39,174 nt of DNA from positions 1-39,174 of the forward strand of contig NZ_POIZ01000049.1 in NCBI RefSeq assembly GCF_002960425.1, read 5' to 3'. A program made the position numbers and the translations under genes. This DNA comes from Streptococcus suis. Its GTDB lineage: Bacteria; Bacillota; Bacilli; Lactobacillales; Streptococcaceae. The notes under the pieces were generated by a model. That model was not told the origin of the DNA. It did not search any database and worked only from the letters and a program-made list of their open reading frames with translations. Below are positions 7,027 to 15,865 of the stretch, one piece after another (positions within the stretch are counted from its first letter, which is position 1; every line of letters begins with the position of its first letter).

Positions 7027-8715
7027 TTACATTTTTTCAGGTGCTTTTACGCCGAGCAGACGTAGGGCTTCTTTAAGGACGACACCAGTTGTGTAGGCAA
7101 GAGCCAAACGGCTGTCACGCTCTGGGCTTTCGTCCAAGATACGTGTGTGGGCGTAGTACTTGTTGAAGGCTTGAGCTAGGTTGATCGCGTATTTAGCGAT
7201 GAGGGATGGGTCAAATTTGTCACCAGCACGTTCTACAACGTTTGAGAAGTTTTGGATGTGCTTGATGATGTCCCAGCTTTCTGCGTCAGCCAGTTTGTAG
7301 TCATTTTCTGCGCTTGGGATAAAGTTTGCTTTGCGCAGGATAGACTGGATGCGGGCGTATGCGTATTGCACATAAGGACCTGTCTCACCTTCAAAGGAAA
7401 CCATGGCTTCCAGGTCAAAGTCGTAGCCGTTGTCACGGTCGGTTTTGAGGTCGTAGAACTTAACAGCGCCGACACCAACTGCGTGTGCCACTTCTTCCTT
7501 GTTTTCAAGGTCAGGGTTTTTGGCTTCAATTTGGGTAAGGGCACGTGAAATGGCTTCGTCAAGAGTTGGCTCGAGCAGGATGATATTTCCTTTACGAGTG
7601 GAGAGTTTTTTCTTGTCCTTGGTCACCAAACCGAAGGTGATGTGGGTCATATCGTCGCTCCAGTCGAAGCCCATTTCTTTCAAGACAGCCTTGAGCTGTT
7701 TGAAGTGGTTGATTTGCTCCTGACCGACGACGTAGATGCTTTTCACGAAGTCGTAGGTGCGCTTGCGGTACATAGCTGTCGCCATGTCGCGCGTGATGTA
7801 CAGGGTTGCACCGTCTGTCTTCATGATGAGGGCTGGTGGAAGGTTATAGCTTTCAAGGTCAACGATTTTTGCACCTTTTGACTCTTGGAGAAGTCCTTTT
7901 TCTTCTAAGATTTGGATACCTTCGTCCATCTTATCATTGTAGAAGGCCTCACCGTTATAACTGTCAAAGGTTACATCCAGCTTGTCGTAGATGCGGTTGA
8001 ATTCGACCAAGCTTTCATCACGGAACCATTGCCATAATTCCAAGGCTTCTTTGTCGCCATCTTCCAATTTTTTGAACCATTGACGTGCTTCTTCGTCCAA
8101 CTCAGGTTTTTCTTCCGCTTCAGCATTGATACGCACATAGAGTTTGAGGAGTTCTGAAATTGGGTCTGCTTCGACTGCAGCCTTATCACCCCAAAGTTTG
8201 TAGGCAACAATCAACATACCGAACTGTTTGCCCCAGTCACCCAAGTGGTTGATGCGGATAGGTTTGTAGCCAAGTTTTTCGTGGATATTGGCAAGGGCAT
8301 CGCCGATAACGGTTGAACGCAAATGTCCAACTGAGAAAGGTTTGGCAATGTTTGGGCTAGACATATCGATGGTAACATTGCGTCCCTGACCGATGTTGAG
8401 TTGACCGTATTGGTCTTTCTGCGTAATGACATCTGTCAAGACTTGGTGGGAAATAGCAGCCTTGTCCAAGAAGAAGTTGACATAAGGACCTGTTGCAAGG
8501 ACTTTCTCAAAGCCAGTTGTATCCAGTTTTTCAACGATATCCGCTGCGATAGCCTGAGGAGCTTTTCGTTCTACTTTTGCCAAGGAGAAGGCTGGGAAGG
8601 CGATGTCGCCCATTTCTGATGATTTTGGTTTTTCTAGCAGATTGTAGATGGTTTCCACTTCCAAATTCGGAAGGACGGCAGCCAGTCTTTCTGCAATGAC
8701 TTGTTTTTGGTTCAT
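7027..8715 (-). CDS. argS: Arginyl-tRNA synthetase
   Basis: A 562-residue class I aminoacyl-tRNA synthetase, full length for the family, charging tRNA-Arg in the cytoplasm. Visible marks: an N-terminal additional domain (1-110), the HIGH-type motif in [17 protein letters not shown] (near residue 130), the KMSKS-equivalent KLSTRKGN (near residue 367), and a C-terminal helical DALR domain ending in [18 protein letters not shown] precedes the ATG. It is divergent from argR, a common arrangement that places the regulator beside an arginine-use gene. Confidence 0.97.
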   Translation of the reverse strand: MNQKQVIAERLAAVLPNLEVETIYNLLEKPKSSEMGDIAFPAFSLAKVERKAPQAIAADIVEKLDTTGFEKVLATGPYVNFFLDKAAISHQVLTDVITQKDQYGQLNIGQGRNVTIDMSSPNIAKPFSVGHLRSTVIGDALANIHEKLGYKPIRINHLGDWGKQFGMLIVAYKLWGDKAAVEADPISELLKLYVRINAEAEEKPELDEEARQWFKKLEDGDKEALELWQWFRDESLVEFNRIYDKLDVTFDSYNGEAFYNDKMDEGIQILEEKGLLQESKGAKIVDLESYNLPPALIMKTDGATLYITRDMATAMYRKRTYDFVKSIYVVGQEQINHFKQLKAVLKEMGFDWSDDMTHITFGLVTKDKKKLSTRKGNIILLEPTLDEAISRALTQIEAKNPDLENKEEVAHAVGVGAVKFYDLKTDRDNGYDFDLEAMVSFEGETGPYVQYAYARIQSILRKANFIPSAENDYKLADAESWDIIKHIQNFSNVVERAGDKFDPSLIAKYAINLAQAFNKYYAHTRILDESPERDSRLALAYTTGVVLKEALRLLGVKAPEKM

Positions 8716-8784
8716 ATTAGGATTTCCTCCAAAGTTATTGATTCTATTTTATCACATTTCTAGGCTAATAGCGGTGAAAAGTGT

Positions 8785-8812
8785 TATAATATTTTTATAA
8801 ATATACATTCTG
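8785..8812 (+). promoter_or_regulatory. argR promoter with possible ARG box
   Basis: An extended -10 (TGTTATAAT, ending 8790) lies before argR. The A/T-rich TATAAATATACATT just downstream resembles half of an ARG operator, which would allow autoregulation. The operator call is weak. Confidence 0.4.
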
Positions 8813-8819
8813 AGGTAAG

Positions 8820-9263
8820 ATGATGAATAAAGCAGGGCGACATGAATTGATAAAAAACATGATTCGTCAGGAAAAGATTGGACGCCAAACCGATATTCAG
8901 AAAGGTTTGGAAAGTCAGGGAATCGTGGTCACTCAGACAACCTTGTCACGTGATTTACGTGAGTTGGGCGTCATTAAAATTTATGAGAATGGTCGTTCTT
9001 TCTATTCTCTGGCGGTTGAAGAAGAGGGAGCGAATTTTGTTGAATTATTGGCTCAATATGCCTACAAGGTGGATAGGGCTAGTTTTATTCTAGTTCTTCA
9101 TTCTGACTTGGGAGAAGCAGCTTTGATGGCTAATATTATCGATGCTGAAAAGCCATCGTCTATCCTAGGAACCTTGGCTGGCGCTGATACGCTTTTGGTG
9201 ATTTGTCGAGATGAAGAAGCAGCTAAGCAGGTTGAAGCTGAGATAAATCATTATTTGGTATAG
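8820..9263 (+). CDS. argR: Arginine repressor ArgR
   Basis: A 147-residue ArgR/AhrC-family regulator. The N-terminal winged helix (1-70) shows [14 protein letters not shown], the recognition helix; the C-terminal domain holds [19 protein letters not shown], the arginine-binding hexamerisation part. With arginine as co-repressor it controls arginine synthesis and catabolism genes; streptococci often carry several paralogues, so this one may be ArgR or AhrC-type. Two ATG codons are adjacent; GAGGT lies upstream. mutS follows at once. Confidence 0.93.
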   Translation: MMNKAGRHELIKNMIRQEKIGRQTDIQKGLESQGIVVTQTTLSRDLRELGVIKIYENGRSFYSLAVEEEGANFVELLAQYAYKVDRASFILVLHSDLGEAALMANIIDAEKPSSILGTLAGADTLLVICRDEEAAKQVEAEINHYLV

Positions 9264-9277
9264 AATTGAGAGGAAGA

Positions 9278-11818
9278 ATGGCAGTAGAGAAAATTTCTCC
9301 AGGCATGCAGCAGTATCTGGATATCAAGGCAAACTATCCAGATGCTTTTTTGCTGTTTCGCATGGGTGACTTTTACGAATTATTTTATGAAGATGCAGTA
9401 GAGGCTGCGCAGATTTTGGAATTGTCCTTGACCAGTCGGAATAAAAATGCGGAAAATCCCATTCCCATGGCGGGTGTTCCCTATCATGCGGCCCAGCAGT
9501 ACATTGATACGCTTGTTGAATTAGGGCACAAGGTGGCTATTGCCGAGCAGATGGAGGATCCTAAGCAAGCAGTCGGTGTGGTCAAGCGCGAAGTGGTGCA
9601 GGTCATCACGCCGGGAACAGTCATGGATTCCACAAAAATGGGAGCCGACAGCAACTACCTGGTCACCATTGACCGTCAGGGCGTACAATTTGCCCTTTCC
9701 TACATGGATGTGTCAACAGGTCAGTTTTTTGTGACTAGTTTGGATGATTTTACCAGTCTTTGCGGTGAAATCCGCAATTTACGGGCACGTGAATTGGTCA
9801 TCGGCTATGCTCTGTCGGAGGAAGAGGAGCAGGTTTTCTCGAATCAGATGAACTTGTTGCTATCTTTTGAGGATGAGGTGACGGAGGATGTTCAGCTGAT
9901 TGACAACTCGCTGACGGATTTGGAAAAGGCTGCGGCAGGCAAACTCCTCAGCTACCTGCACCGGACACAGATGCGGGACTTGAGCCACTTGCAGAAGGTG
10001 GTCCACTATGAAATTAAGGACTATCTGCAAATGGACTATGCCACCAAATCTAGCCTGGACCTGCTTGAAAATGGCCGAACTGGCAAGAAACATGGCAGCT
10101 TGTACTGGTTGCTGGACGAGACCAAGACAGCCATGGGCATGCGGCTCTTGCGGGCTTGGATTGACAGACCCTTGATTGACCTCAAGCGGATTGAGAGCCG
10201 ACAGGCTGTCGTGCAGGTTTTTCTGGATTATTTCTTTGAGCGGAGCGACTTGGTGGAGGCCTTGAAGGGTGTTTATGACATCGAACGCTTGGCCAGTCGG
10301 GTGTCTTTTGGCAAGACCTTGCCCAAGGACCTCTTGCAACTTTCACAGACTTTGGGAAATGTCCCTGCGATTAAGAATATCCTGCAACAAATGGACCAGC
10401 CTGCTCTGGCTAGCTTGGTAGCTGGATTGGACCCAATTCCAGAACTGCATGCTCTCATCAGCTCTGCTATTGACCCAGAGGCCCAAGGGGCTATTACAGA
10501 CGGTAATATCATTCGCACGGGCTTTGATGAAACCCTGGACCAGTACCGTCTGGTCATGCGTGAGGGGGCGGGCTGGATTGCGGAGATTGAGGCCAAGGAG
10601 CGTGAAGCATCTGGTATCAATAATCTCAAGATTGATTACAACAAAAAGGACGGTTACTATTTCCATGTGACCAATTCCAATCTGGGCAATGTGCCAGAGC
10701 ATTTCTTCCGCAAGGCGACCTTGAAAAATTCGGAGCGCTATGGTACGGAAGAACTGGCCAAAATCGAAGGGCAGATGTTGGAGGCGCGTGATAAGTCGGC
10801 TAACCTGGAGTATGAGATTTTCATGCGGATTCGTCAGGAGGTTGAGAAGTACATCGGTCGCTTGCAGAAGTTAGCTCGGACCATTGCAACTATTGATGTC
10901 TTGCAGGCCTTTGCAGTTGTGGCGGAGCAGCAACATTTGGTTTGTCCACGCTTTACAGATCAAAGAGAATTGACCATTGACCGTGGTCGTCATGCGGTGG
11001 TGGAGAAGGTCATGGGCAAGCAGACTTACATTCCCAACTCTATTCACTTGAATACCGATACGCATATGCAACTGATTACTGGTCCAAACATGAGTGGTAA
11101 GTCTACCTATATGCGGCAGTTGGCGGTTATTGTCATTCTGGCGCAGATGGGTTCTTATGTGCCTGCTGATCAGGCTGTATTGCCGATTTTCGATGCTATT
11201 TTCACCCGTATTGGGGCGGCAGACGACTTAGTCAGCGGTCAATCGACCTTCATGGTCGAAATGATGGAGGCCAATAAGGCGGTCCGTCTGGCGACAGATC
11301 GGTCGCTCATCCTCTTTGATGAACTTGGACGGGGAACGGCCACCTATGACGGTATGGCTCTGGCCCAGTCTATCATCGAGTACATCCACGACAAGATTGG
11401 TGCCAAGACTCTCTTTGCCACCCACTATCACGAGTTGACAGACCTTAGCCAGACCTTGGAACACCTAGAGAATGTCCATGTATCGACCTTGGAGAAGGAC
11501 GGCCAAGTCACCTTCCTCCACAAGATTGCCCAAGGCCCAGCTGACAAGTCCTACGGGATTCACGTGGCTAAGATTGCTGGAATGCCAGAGGAGCTATTGG
11601 AGCGGGCAGATCGGATTTTGCAGACGCTTGAAAACCAAGCCCCTACTGCACCAGCCAACCCAGCTCCGACAGTTGTGGAAGAGCAGTCAGGTCAACTTAA
11701 TCTCTTCGCAGACACGCCTTCTCACCCAGTCCTCGATGAACTGGAAAAACTAGACATCTACAATATGACCCCAATGGAAGTCATGATGAGGGTGGCAGAA
11801 TTGAAGAAGAGACTATAA
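9278..11818 (+). CDS. mutS: DNA mismatch repair protein MutS (HexA)
   Basis: An 846-residue mismatch-recognition ATPase. Residue order: mismatch-binding domain with the FYE motif (GDFYELF near residue 30), connector, core/lever, clamp, then ATPase with Walker [13 protein letters not shown] (near 605), Walker [12 protein letters not shown] and the ATHYHEL switch. The C-terminal helix-turn-helix region ends in [18 protein letters not shown] upstream fixes the ATG at 9278 rather than the upstream TTG. It is probably co-transcribed with argR. Instead of mutL, a LytTR-DUF3021 pair follows. Confidence 0.97.
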   Translation: MAVEKISPGMQQYLDIKANYPDAFLLFRMGDFYELFYEDAVEAAQILELSLTSRNKNAENPIPMAGVPYHAAQQYIDTLVELGHKVAIAEQMEDPKQAVGVVKREVVQVITPGTVMDSTKMGADSNYLVTIDRQGVQFALSYMDVSTGQFFVTSLDDFTSLCGEIRNLRARELVIGYALSEEEEQVFSNQMNLLLSFEDEVTEDVQLIDNSLTDLEKAAAGKLLSYLHRTQMRDLSHLQKVVHYEIKDYLQMDYATKSSLDLLENGRTGKKHGSLYWLLDETKTAMGMRLLRAWIDRPLIDLKRIESRQAVVQVFLDYFFERSDLVEALKGVYDIERLASRVSFGKTLPKDLLQLSQTLGNVPAIKNILQQMDQPALASLVAGLDPIPELHALISSAIDPEAQGAITDGNIIRTGFDETLDQYRLVMREGAGWIAEIEAKEREASGINNLKIDYNKKDGYYFHVTNSNLGNVPEHFFRKATLKNSERYGTEELAKIEGQMLEARDKSANLEYEIFMRIRQEVEKYIGRLQKLARTIATIDVLQAFAVVAEQQHLVCPRFTDQRELTIDRGRHAVVEKVMGKQTYIPNSIHLNTDTHMQLITGPNMSGKSTYMRQLAVIVILAQMGSYVPADQAVLPIFDAIFTRIGAADDLVSGQSTFMVEMMEANKAVRLATDRSLILFDELGRGTATYDGMALAQSIIEYIHDKIGAKTLFATHYHELTDLSQTLEHLENVHVSTLEKDGQVTFLHKIAQGPADKSYGIHVAKIAGMPEELLERADRILQTLENQAPTAPANPAPTVVEEQSGQLNLFADTPSHPVLDELEKLDIYNMTPMEVMMRVAELKKRL

Positions 11819-11825
11819 GACAATG

Positions 11826-11854
11826 AAAGTCAGGACAACCGTTCTGACTTTTTT
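11826..11854 (+). terminator. mutS terminator
   Basis: AAAGTCAG/CTGACTTT stem followed directly by a T run. Confidence 0.75.
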
Positions 11855-11894
11855 GCCGTTTAGGGCAGGAAATCGACCACATGGCCAAAAGCCC

Positions 11895-11923
11895 TTGAAA
11901 CCAGTAAAGAAATGGTGTTTAAT
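11895..11923 (+). promoter_or_regulatory. Promoter of the LytTR-DUF3021 pair
   Basis: TTGAAA (11895-11900), 17-nt spacer, TTTAAT (11918-11923), about 30 bases before the gene start. Confidence 0.5.
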
Positions 11924-11953
11924 AAGGACAGAGGGAAAGAGAAAGGAGAGCAG

Positions 11954-12397
11954 ATGAAAGTAAAATTAGCTATATCACCAGAAATTTTGGAAGATTTTGT
12001 GACCATTGAGGCTCAAGCTATGTCTGAGCAGATTACACAGTTGGTGGCCTATGTTAAAAACCTAGACAAGCAGACATCTAGGCTGACAGTCAAAAAAGGG
12101 GAGCAGGTATATCTTTTGGAGTATGATGAGATAGTCAGACTCTACTTAGAAGACAAGGTTTTACAAGTGGAAACGGTGGGAGATTCCTTTACTTCCAACC
12201 TACGCTTGTATCAGGTTAAGGAGGAACTGCCTGCCAACTTTTTGCAGATTTCCCAGTCGGAAATCATTCACATCAAGCAACTGGACCACCTCAAGTTGAC
12301 AGCCAATGGTCTGGTCAAACTAGTCATGAAAAATGGCTCTGTCACCTACTCGTCCCGTCGTTATTTAAAAGTTATCAAAGAAAGGTTAGGACTATGA
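11954..12397 (+). CDS. LytTR-domain DNA-binding regulator
   Basis: A 147-residue protein: a short N-terminal region (1-45) and a LytTR DNA-binding domain (about 48-145) with the usual strands, including ILQISQSEII-like FLQISQSEIIHIKQLDHLKL and the closing SRRYLKVIKERL. It has no receiver domain, so it is not a classical response regulator. Such stand-alone LytTR proteins are encoded with DUF3021 membrane proteins, which act as their inhibitors in known streptococcal LytTR regulatory systems. GAAAGGAG lies upstream. The stop overlaps the next start by four bases (ATGA). Confidence 0.85.
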   Translation: MKVKLAISPEILEDFVTIEAQAMSEQITQLVAYVKNLDKQTSRLTVKKGEQVYLLEYDEIVRLYLEDKVLQVETVGDSFTSNLRLYQVKEELPANFLQISQSEIIHIKQLDHLKLTANGLVKLVMKNGSVTYSSRRYLKVIKERLGL

Positions 12398-12834
12398 AAA
12401 AATACATCTTATCAGCCAGTTTAGGCCTTACAATTGGAACCATTATCTCTATCATCACATCGGCTGTCTTTGGACAGGGAGCTTATCTTCCGCTCAATCC
12501 TTTTTCAACCATGGGGGCTTACTACCTAAGCAATTTTAATCAGGTAACCGTCATGTTAATCTGTGTGCTGATTTGGGCAGCAATCGGTCTCTTGTTTCAA
12601 CTGGCAGAAAAGATTTTTGAACAGGATTGGAGCCTTTTGCGAATGACAGCGACACATTTTTGCATCACAGCTTTAGGCTTCACACCGCTGGGCATTTTGG
12701 CTGGTTGGTTTCCGCTCAATTTTGCCTCTCTCCTCTTCTTCTGGTTTATCTTTGTCTTGGTCTACGCTTCTCTCTTTTTCCTAAACTATCGGAAAATGGA
12801 GCGGCAGATTAAGGACATCAACGGTCGTTTGTAG
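12394..12834 (+). CDS. DUF3021 membrane protein, likely partner of the LytTR regulator
   Basis: A 146-residue protein with four predicted membrane helices (about 7-29, 48-68, 81-101, 105-128) and a basic cytoplasmic tail, matching the DUF3021 family. In characterised LytTR systems the membrane partner holds the regulator inactive. The four-base overlap with the LytTR gene implies tight coupling. The last codons overlap a TATAAT that starts the next transcript. Confidence 0.82.
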   Translation: MKKYILSASLGLTIGTIISIITSAVFGQGAYLPLNPFSTMGAYYLSNFNQVTVMLICVLIWAAIGLLFQLAEKIFEQDWSLLRMTATHFCITALGFTPLGILAGWFPLNFASLLFFWFIFVLVYASLFFLNYRKMERQIKDINGRL

Positions 12835-12840
12835 TATAAT
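12835..12840 (+). promoter_or_regulatory. -10 box for the small membrane gene
   Basis: TATAAT immediately after the DUF3021 stop; the matching -35 is poor, so strength is uncertain. Confidence 0.45.
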
Positions 12841-12867
12841 AGCACTATCATTTAGTTGGAGTGTTTT

Positions 12868-13041
12868 ATGAAAATTATTTTGACGATTATCTATAGTTTG
12901 GGGGTAGTGTGGAATACTCTCTATATTGCCTATAATGTCGGTAAACTTCCTTTGTTAAATTTGCTTTGGCCTGCTGTGATTTTAGTGGCCTGTGCTATTA
13001 ACCTGTACTTCTTATGGACTAGAAAACAAGAGTCAGAATAG
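12868..13041 (+). CDS. Small two-helix membrane protein
   Basis: A 57-residue protein with hydrophobic segments at about 3-22 and 30-50 and a charged tail (TRKQESE). TTGGAG precedes the ATG at 12868. No known family recognised. Its last codons form the left arm of its own terminator. Confidence 0.65.
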   Translation: MKIILTIIYSLGVVWNTLYIAYNVGKLPLLNLLWPAVILVACAINLYFLWTRKQESE

Positions 13042-13055
13042 GCTCTTGTTTTCAT
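13022..13055 (+). terminator. Terminator overlapping the end of the small membrane gene
   Basis: An 11-bp perfect stem, GAAAACAAGAG with CTCTTGTTTTC (13043-13053). The left arm is coding sequence. Confidence 0.7.
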
Positions 13056-13072
13056 TTGCTTTTCAGAAACAA

Positions 13073-13129
13073 TATCTATATTTTGTGTAAAATTTTAAAT
13101 TTTATATTTTTTGGCACAAGATATTGATT
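13073..13129 (+). promoter_or_regulatory. Candidate tandem NrdR boxes before nrdD
   Basis: Two 16-bp sites, 13073-13088 (ending TTTTGTGT) and 13114-13129 (starting GCACAAGATATTG), each agree with the NrdR consensus ACACWATATATWGTGT at about 12 of 16 positions. Their starts are 41 bp apart, close to four helical turns as expected for tandem NrdR sites. The second overlaps the -35 of the nrdD promoter. Confidence 0.5.
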
Positions 13130-13152
13130 TTTAATTTGTGAAATGTTACACT
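13124..13152 (+). promoter_or_regulatory. nrdD promoter
   Basis: TTGATT (13124-13129), 17-nt spacer, TACACT (13147-13152). Confidence 0.6.
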
Positions 13153-13181
13153 AGTAGCAGTGAAAAATGGAGGCCAGTCAG

Positions 13182-15353
13182 ATGAATGTGCGAGAAAACG
13201 ACTTAGAAACCTTGGATTTGGTTGTCTTGAAACGAGATGGTCGGACGGTGTCTTTTGATGAACAGAAGATTTTTTCTGCTCTTTCGCGGGCCAATCAGGA
13301 GTTAGAACACCCAGTGTCAGAGGCTGGTTTGCAGCTGGTTTTAGAGGCAAGCTTGCAAGAGATTGGACGCCGTTTTACAGGCGATATCCAAATTTATGAA
13401 ATCCAGACTATTGTGGAGCAGGAGTTGCTCAAGGCTCATTTGTATGAGTTGGCAGAGCGGTATATTCAGTACCGGACCCAGCGAGATTTTCGTCGACACC
13501 AGGCGACCGATATTAACTTTGAAATTCACAAGTTGCTGAGCAAGGATCAGGCCTTGGTCAATGAAAATGCCAACAAGGATGCCGATGTTTTCAATACCCA
13601 GCGGGATTTGACAGCGGGGATTGTTGGAAAATCTATTGGGCTCAAGCTCTTGCCTGCCCATGTGGCCAATGCTCACCAAAAAGGTGATATTCATTATCAT
13701 GACTTGGATTACAGTCCTTATACTCCCATGACCAACTGTTGCTTGATTGATTTCAAGGGGATGTTGGCTCAGGGCTTCAAGATAGGAAATGCGGATGTAG
13801 AAAGTCCCAAGTCGATTCAGACGGCTACGGCACAGATTTCGCAGATTATTGCCAATGTATCCTCGAGTCAATATGGTGGTTGCTCAGCTGACCGCATTGA
13901 TGAGGTGCTAGCTCCCTATGCGGAACTCAATTACCAGAAGCATTTGAAGGAAGCAACAGACTGGGTTTTGCCAGACAAGCAGGAAGACTATGCGCGTGCC
14001 AAGACTCAAAAGGATATCTACGATGCCATGCAGTCTTTGGAGTATGAGATTAACACCCTTTTTACTTCCAATGGGCAAACACCTTTTACTTCGCTTGGTT
14101 TTGGCCTCGGAACTTCCTGGTTTGAACGGGAAATTCAAAAGGCTATTCTCAATATTCGTATCAAAGGTCTGGGGCGCGAAGGTCGGACAGCTATCTTTCC
14201 TAAGTTGATTTTTACAGTCAAGCGGGGCTTGAACTTGGAGCCTGATTCGCCCAACTATGACATCAAGCAGCTGGCAGTAGAATGTGCAACCAAGCGGATG
14301 TATCCAGATATGCTGTCTTATGACAAGATTGTTGAGTTGACAGGTTCCTTCAAGGTACCAATGGGCTGCCGTTCTTTCTTGCAGGGCTGGCAGGATGAAA
14401 ATGGGCAGGATGTGACATCTGGTCGTATGAATTTGGGTGTCGTGACCGTCAATTTGCCACGGATTGCTCTCGAAAGTGGTGGTAGTCAGGAAAAATTCTG
14501 GGAAATCTTTGCAGAGCGGATGGCCATTGCCAAGGATGCCTTGGTCTATCGTGTGGAACGAGTAAAAGAGGCGATACCTGCCAATGCACCGATTTTGTAT
14601 CAATATGGGGCATTCGGCAAATGTTTGGCTAAGACAGACGCAGTAGATGAAGTCTTTAAAAATCGTCGAGCAACCGTATCTTTGGGCTACATTGGTTTAT
14701 ATGAAGTCGCAACAGTTTTCTACGGTGGTCAGTGGGAGACCAACCCAGAGGCAAAAGATTTTACGGTGGATATTATCAAGAAAATGAAAGCCTTGGTTGA
14801 AGATTGGTCGGATGAATATGGTTATCATTTCTCAGTATATTCGACACCATCTGAAAGTCTGACAGACCGCTTCTGCCGGTTGGATACGGAGAAGTTTGGT
14901 CTGGTTGAAAATATCACCGACAAGCAGTATTACACTAACTCTTTCCACTATGATGTACGGAAAAATCCGACTCCCTTTGAAAAACTGGACTTTGAAAAGG
15001 TCTATGTGGAGGCAGGTGCCAGCGGTGGCTTTATCCACTACTGTGAATACCCTGTTTTGCAACAAAATCCAAAGGCCTTGGAGGCTGTTTGGGACTATGC
15101 CTATGACCGTGTGGGTTATTTGGGGACCAATACTCCGATTGATCATTGCTACGCCTGTGATTTTGAGGGGGACTTCGAGCCGACAGAGCGTGGTTTCAAG
15201 TGTCCAAACTGTGGCAATAGCGACCCCAAAACAGTTGACGTGGTCAAGCGGACCTGTGGTTACTTAGGCAATCCGCAGGCCAGACCCATGGTTAAGGGTC
15301 GCCACAAGGAAATTATTTCCCGTGTCAAACACATGAATGGGTCTAGTTTATAA
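13182..15353 (+). CDS. nrdD: Anaerobic ribonucleoside-triphosphate reductase
   Basis: A 723-residue class III reductase that makes dNTPs from NTPs without oxygen, using a glycyl radical installed by NrdG. An N-terminal ATP-cone (VVLKRDGRTVSFDEQKI, residues about 12-28) gives allosteric control. The catalytic barrel carries the expected Cys-rich segments (for example MTNCCLID). The C-terminus has the zinc site CYAC...CPNCGN and the radical glycine in RTCGYLG. GGAGG lies nine bases before the ATG at 13182, so this start is preferred over the ATG at 13167. The partner nrdG is encoded 2.4 kb downstream in a separate transcript. Confidence 0.96.
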   Translation: MNVRENDLETLDLVVLKRDGRTVSFDEQKIFSALSRANQELEHPVSEAGLQLVLEASLQEIGRRFTGDIQIYEIQTIVEQELLKAHLYELAERYIQYRTQRDFRRHQATDINFEIHKLLSKDQALVNENANKDADVFNTQRDLTAGIVGKSIGLKLLPAHVANAHQKGDIHYHDLDYSPYTPMTNCCLIDFKGMLAQGFKIGNADVESPKSIQTATAQISQIIANVSSSQYGGCSADRIDEVLAPYAELNYQKHLKEATDWVLPDKQEDYARAKTQKDIYDAMQSLEYEINTLFTSNGQTPFTSLGFGLGTSWFEREIQKAILNIRIKGLGREGRTAIFPKLIFTVKRGLNLEPDSPNYDIKQLAVECATKRMYPDMLSYDKIVELTGSFKVPMGCRSFLQGWQDENGQDVTSGRMNLGVVTVNLPRIALESGGSQEKFWEIFAERMAIAKDALVYRVERVKEAIPANAPILYQYGAFGKCLAKTDAVDEVFKNRRATVSLGYIGLYEVATVFYGGQWETNPEAKDFTVDIIKKMKALVEDWSDEYGYHFSVYSTPSESLTDRFCRLDTEKFGLVENITDKQYYTNSFHYDVRKNPTPFEKLDFEKVYVEAGASGGFIHYCEYPVLQQNPKALEAVWDYAYDRVGYLGTNTPIDHCYACDFEGDFEPTERGFKCPNCGNSDPKTVDVVKRTCGYLGNPQARPMVKGRHKEIISRVKHMNGSSL

Positions 15354-15369
15354 AGAATGGACACGAGGG

Positions 15370-15402
15370 CTTCCGTAGTTTTGAGGAACTACGGAAGTTT
15401 GT
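15370..15402 (+). terminator. nrdD terminator
   Basis: An 11-bp perfect stem CTTCCGTAGTT/AACTACGGAAG (right arm 15387-15397) with a short T-rich tail. Confidence 0.7.
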
Positions 15403-15408
15403 TATAAT
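15381..15408 (+). promoter_or_regulatory. Promoter of the nrdG operon, overlapping the nrdD terminator
   Basis: TTGAGG (15381-15386), 16-nt spacer and a perfect TATAAT (15403-15408). The spacer is the right arm of the nrdD terminator. The leader, about 315 nt long, contains a BOX-like repeat. Confidence 0.6.
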
Positions 15409-15442
15409 AGGGGGAAACAATTAATAGCTCTGCTATTTCATC

Positions 15443-15709
15443 GTCATCCAGTTTATCTTTTATTACGTCGACGTATGGGGAAACTTCGTTTCCTTATCTC
15501 CAACTTCAAATAATCCACGATTATTTGAACTCGCTTTGCCGTACTTTGCGTAAGTGACTTGCTTTCGCAAGTCTCATTTCCAGCCTTGTACGGTCTGCTT
15601 GACTGCACAAGTTGCCTACAGCTTTTGAGGCGAACGCGGTTCGCCCTATTTCCAGCCTTCAAAGGTTCCCCAAACCTTTGAAGCGAGTACTAAAAGTAAA
15701 CTGAACGAC
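15443..15709 (+). repeat. BOX-like modular hairpin repeat, copy 1
   Basis: A 267-bp non-coding unit with imperfect terminal inverted repeats (GTCATCCAGTTT... and ...AAACTGAACGAC). It is a chain of palindromes: GGAAAC/GTTTCC, TTCAAATAAT/ATTATTTGAA, ACTTGC/GCAAGT, a CTTGT/ACAAG stem, GGCGAAC/GTTCGCC and CTTCAAAGGTT/AACCTTTGAAG. The linker CTCGCTTTGCCGTACT and the ends recur in the copy at 31648. Architecture (boxA, variable internal B modules, boxC) follows pneumococcal BOX elements. It fills most of the leader of the nrdG operon. Confidence 0.75.
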
Positions 15710-15729
15710 TACATAAAAAGGAGAAAACA

Positions 15730-15864
15730 ATGGGAAAATACCAATTAGACGACAAGGGCAAGGCCTTGGTGGCACGTTATCATGAGAAGAATTCCAATGT
15801 GAAACAGGACAAGAAGGCGCGTGTGCAGGAATTGCTCAAACAAGCCAAGAATAAGAAAAAATAA
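15730..15864 (+). CDS. Small basic protein of the streptococcal nrdD-nrdG region
   Basis: A 44-residue Lys-rich protein beginning MGKYQLDDKGKALVARYHEK and ending in NKKK. AAAGGAG lies six bases before the ATG. A tiny protein of this kind is regularly found between nrdD and nrdG in streptococci; its function is not known to me. The next gene starts two bases after its stop, so they form an operon. Confidence 0.75.
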   Translation: MGKYQLDDKGKALVARYHEKNSNVKQDKKARVQELLKQAKNKKK

Positions 15865-15865
15865 T

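Noticed and set aside
13341..14603. Long minus-strand frames opposite nrdD
   Set aside because: They lie wholly inside nrdD, have no ribosome binding sites and show no recognisable domains.
15443..15709. CRISPR-like array, considered because of repeated short palindromes
   Set aside because: The palindromes are not direct repeats of one sequence and spacing is irregular; the structure is BOX-like.
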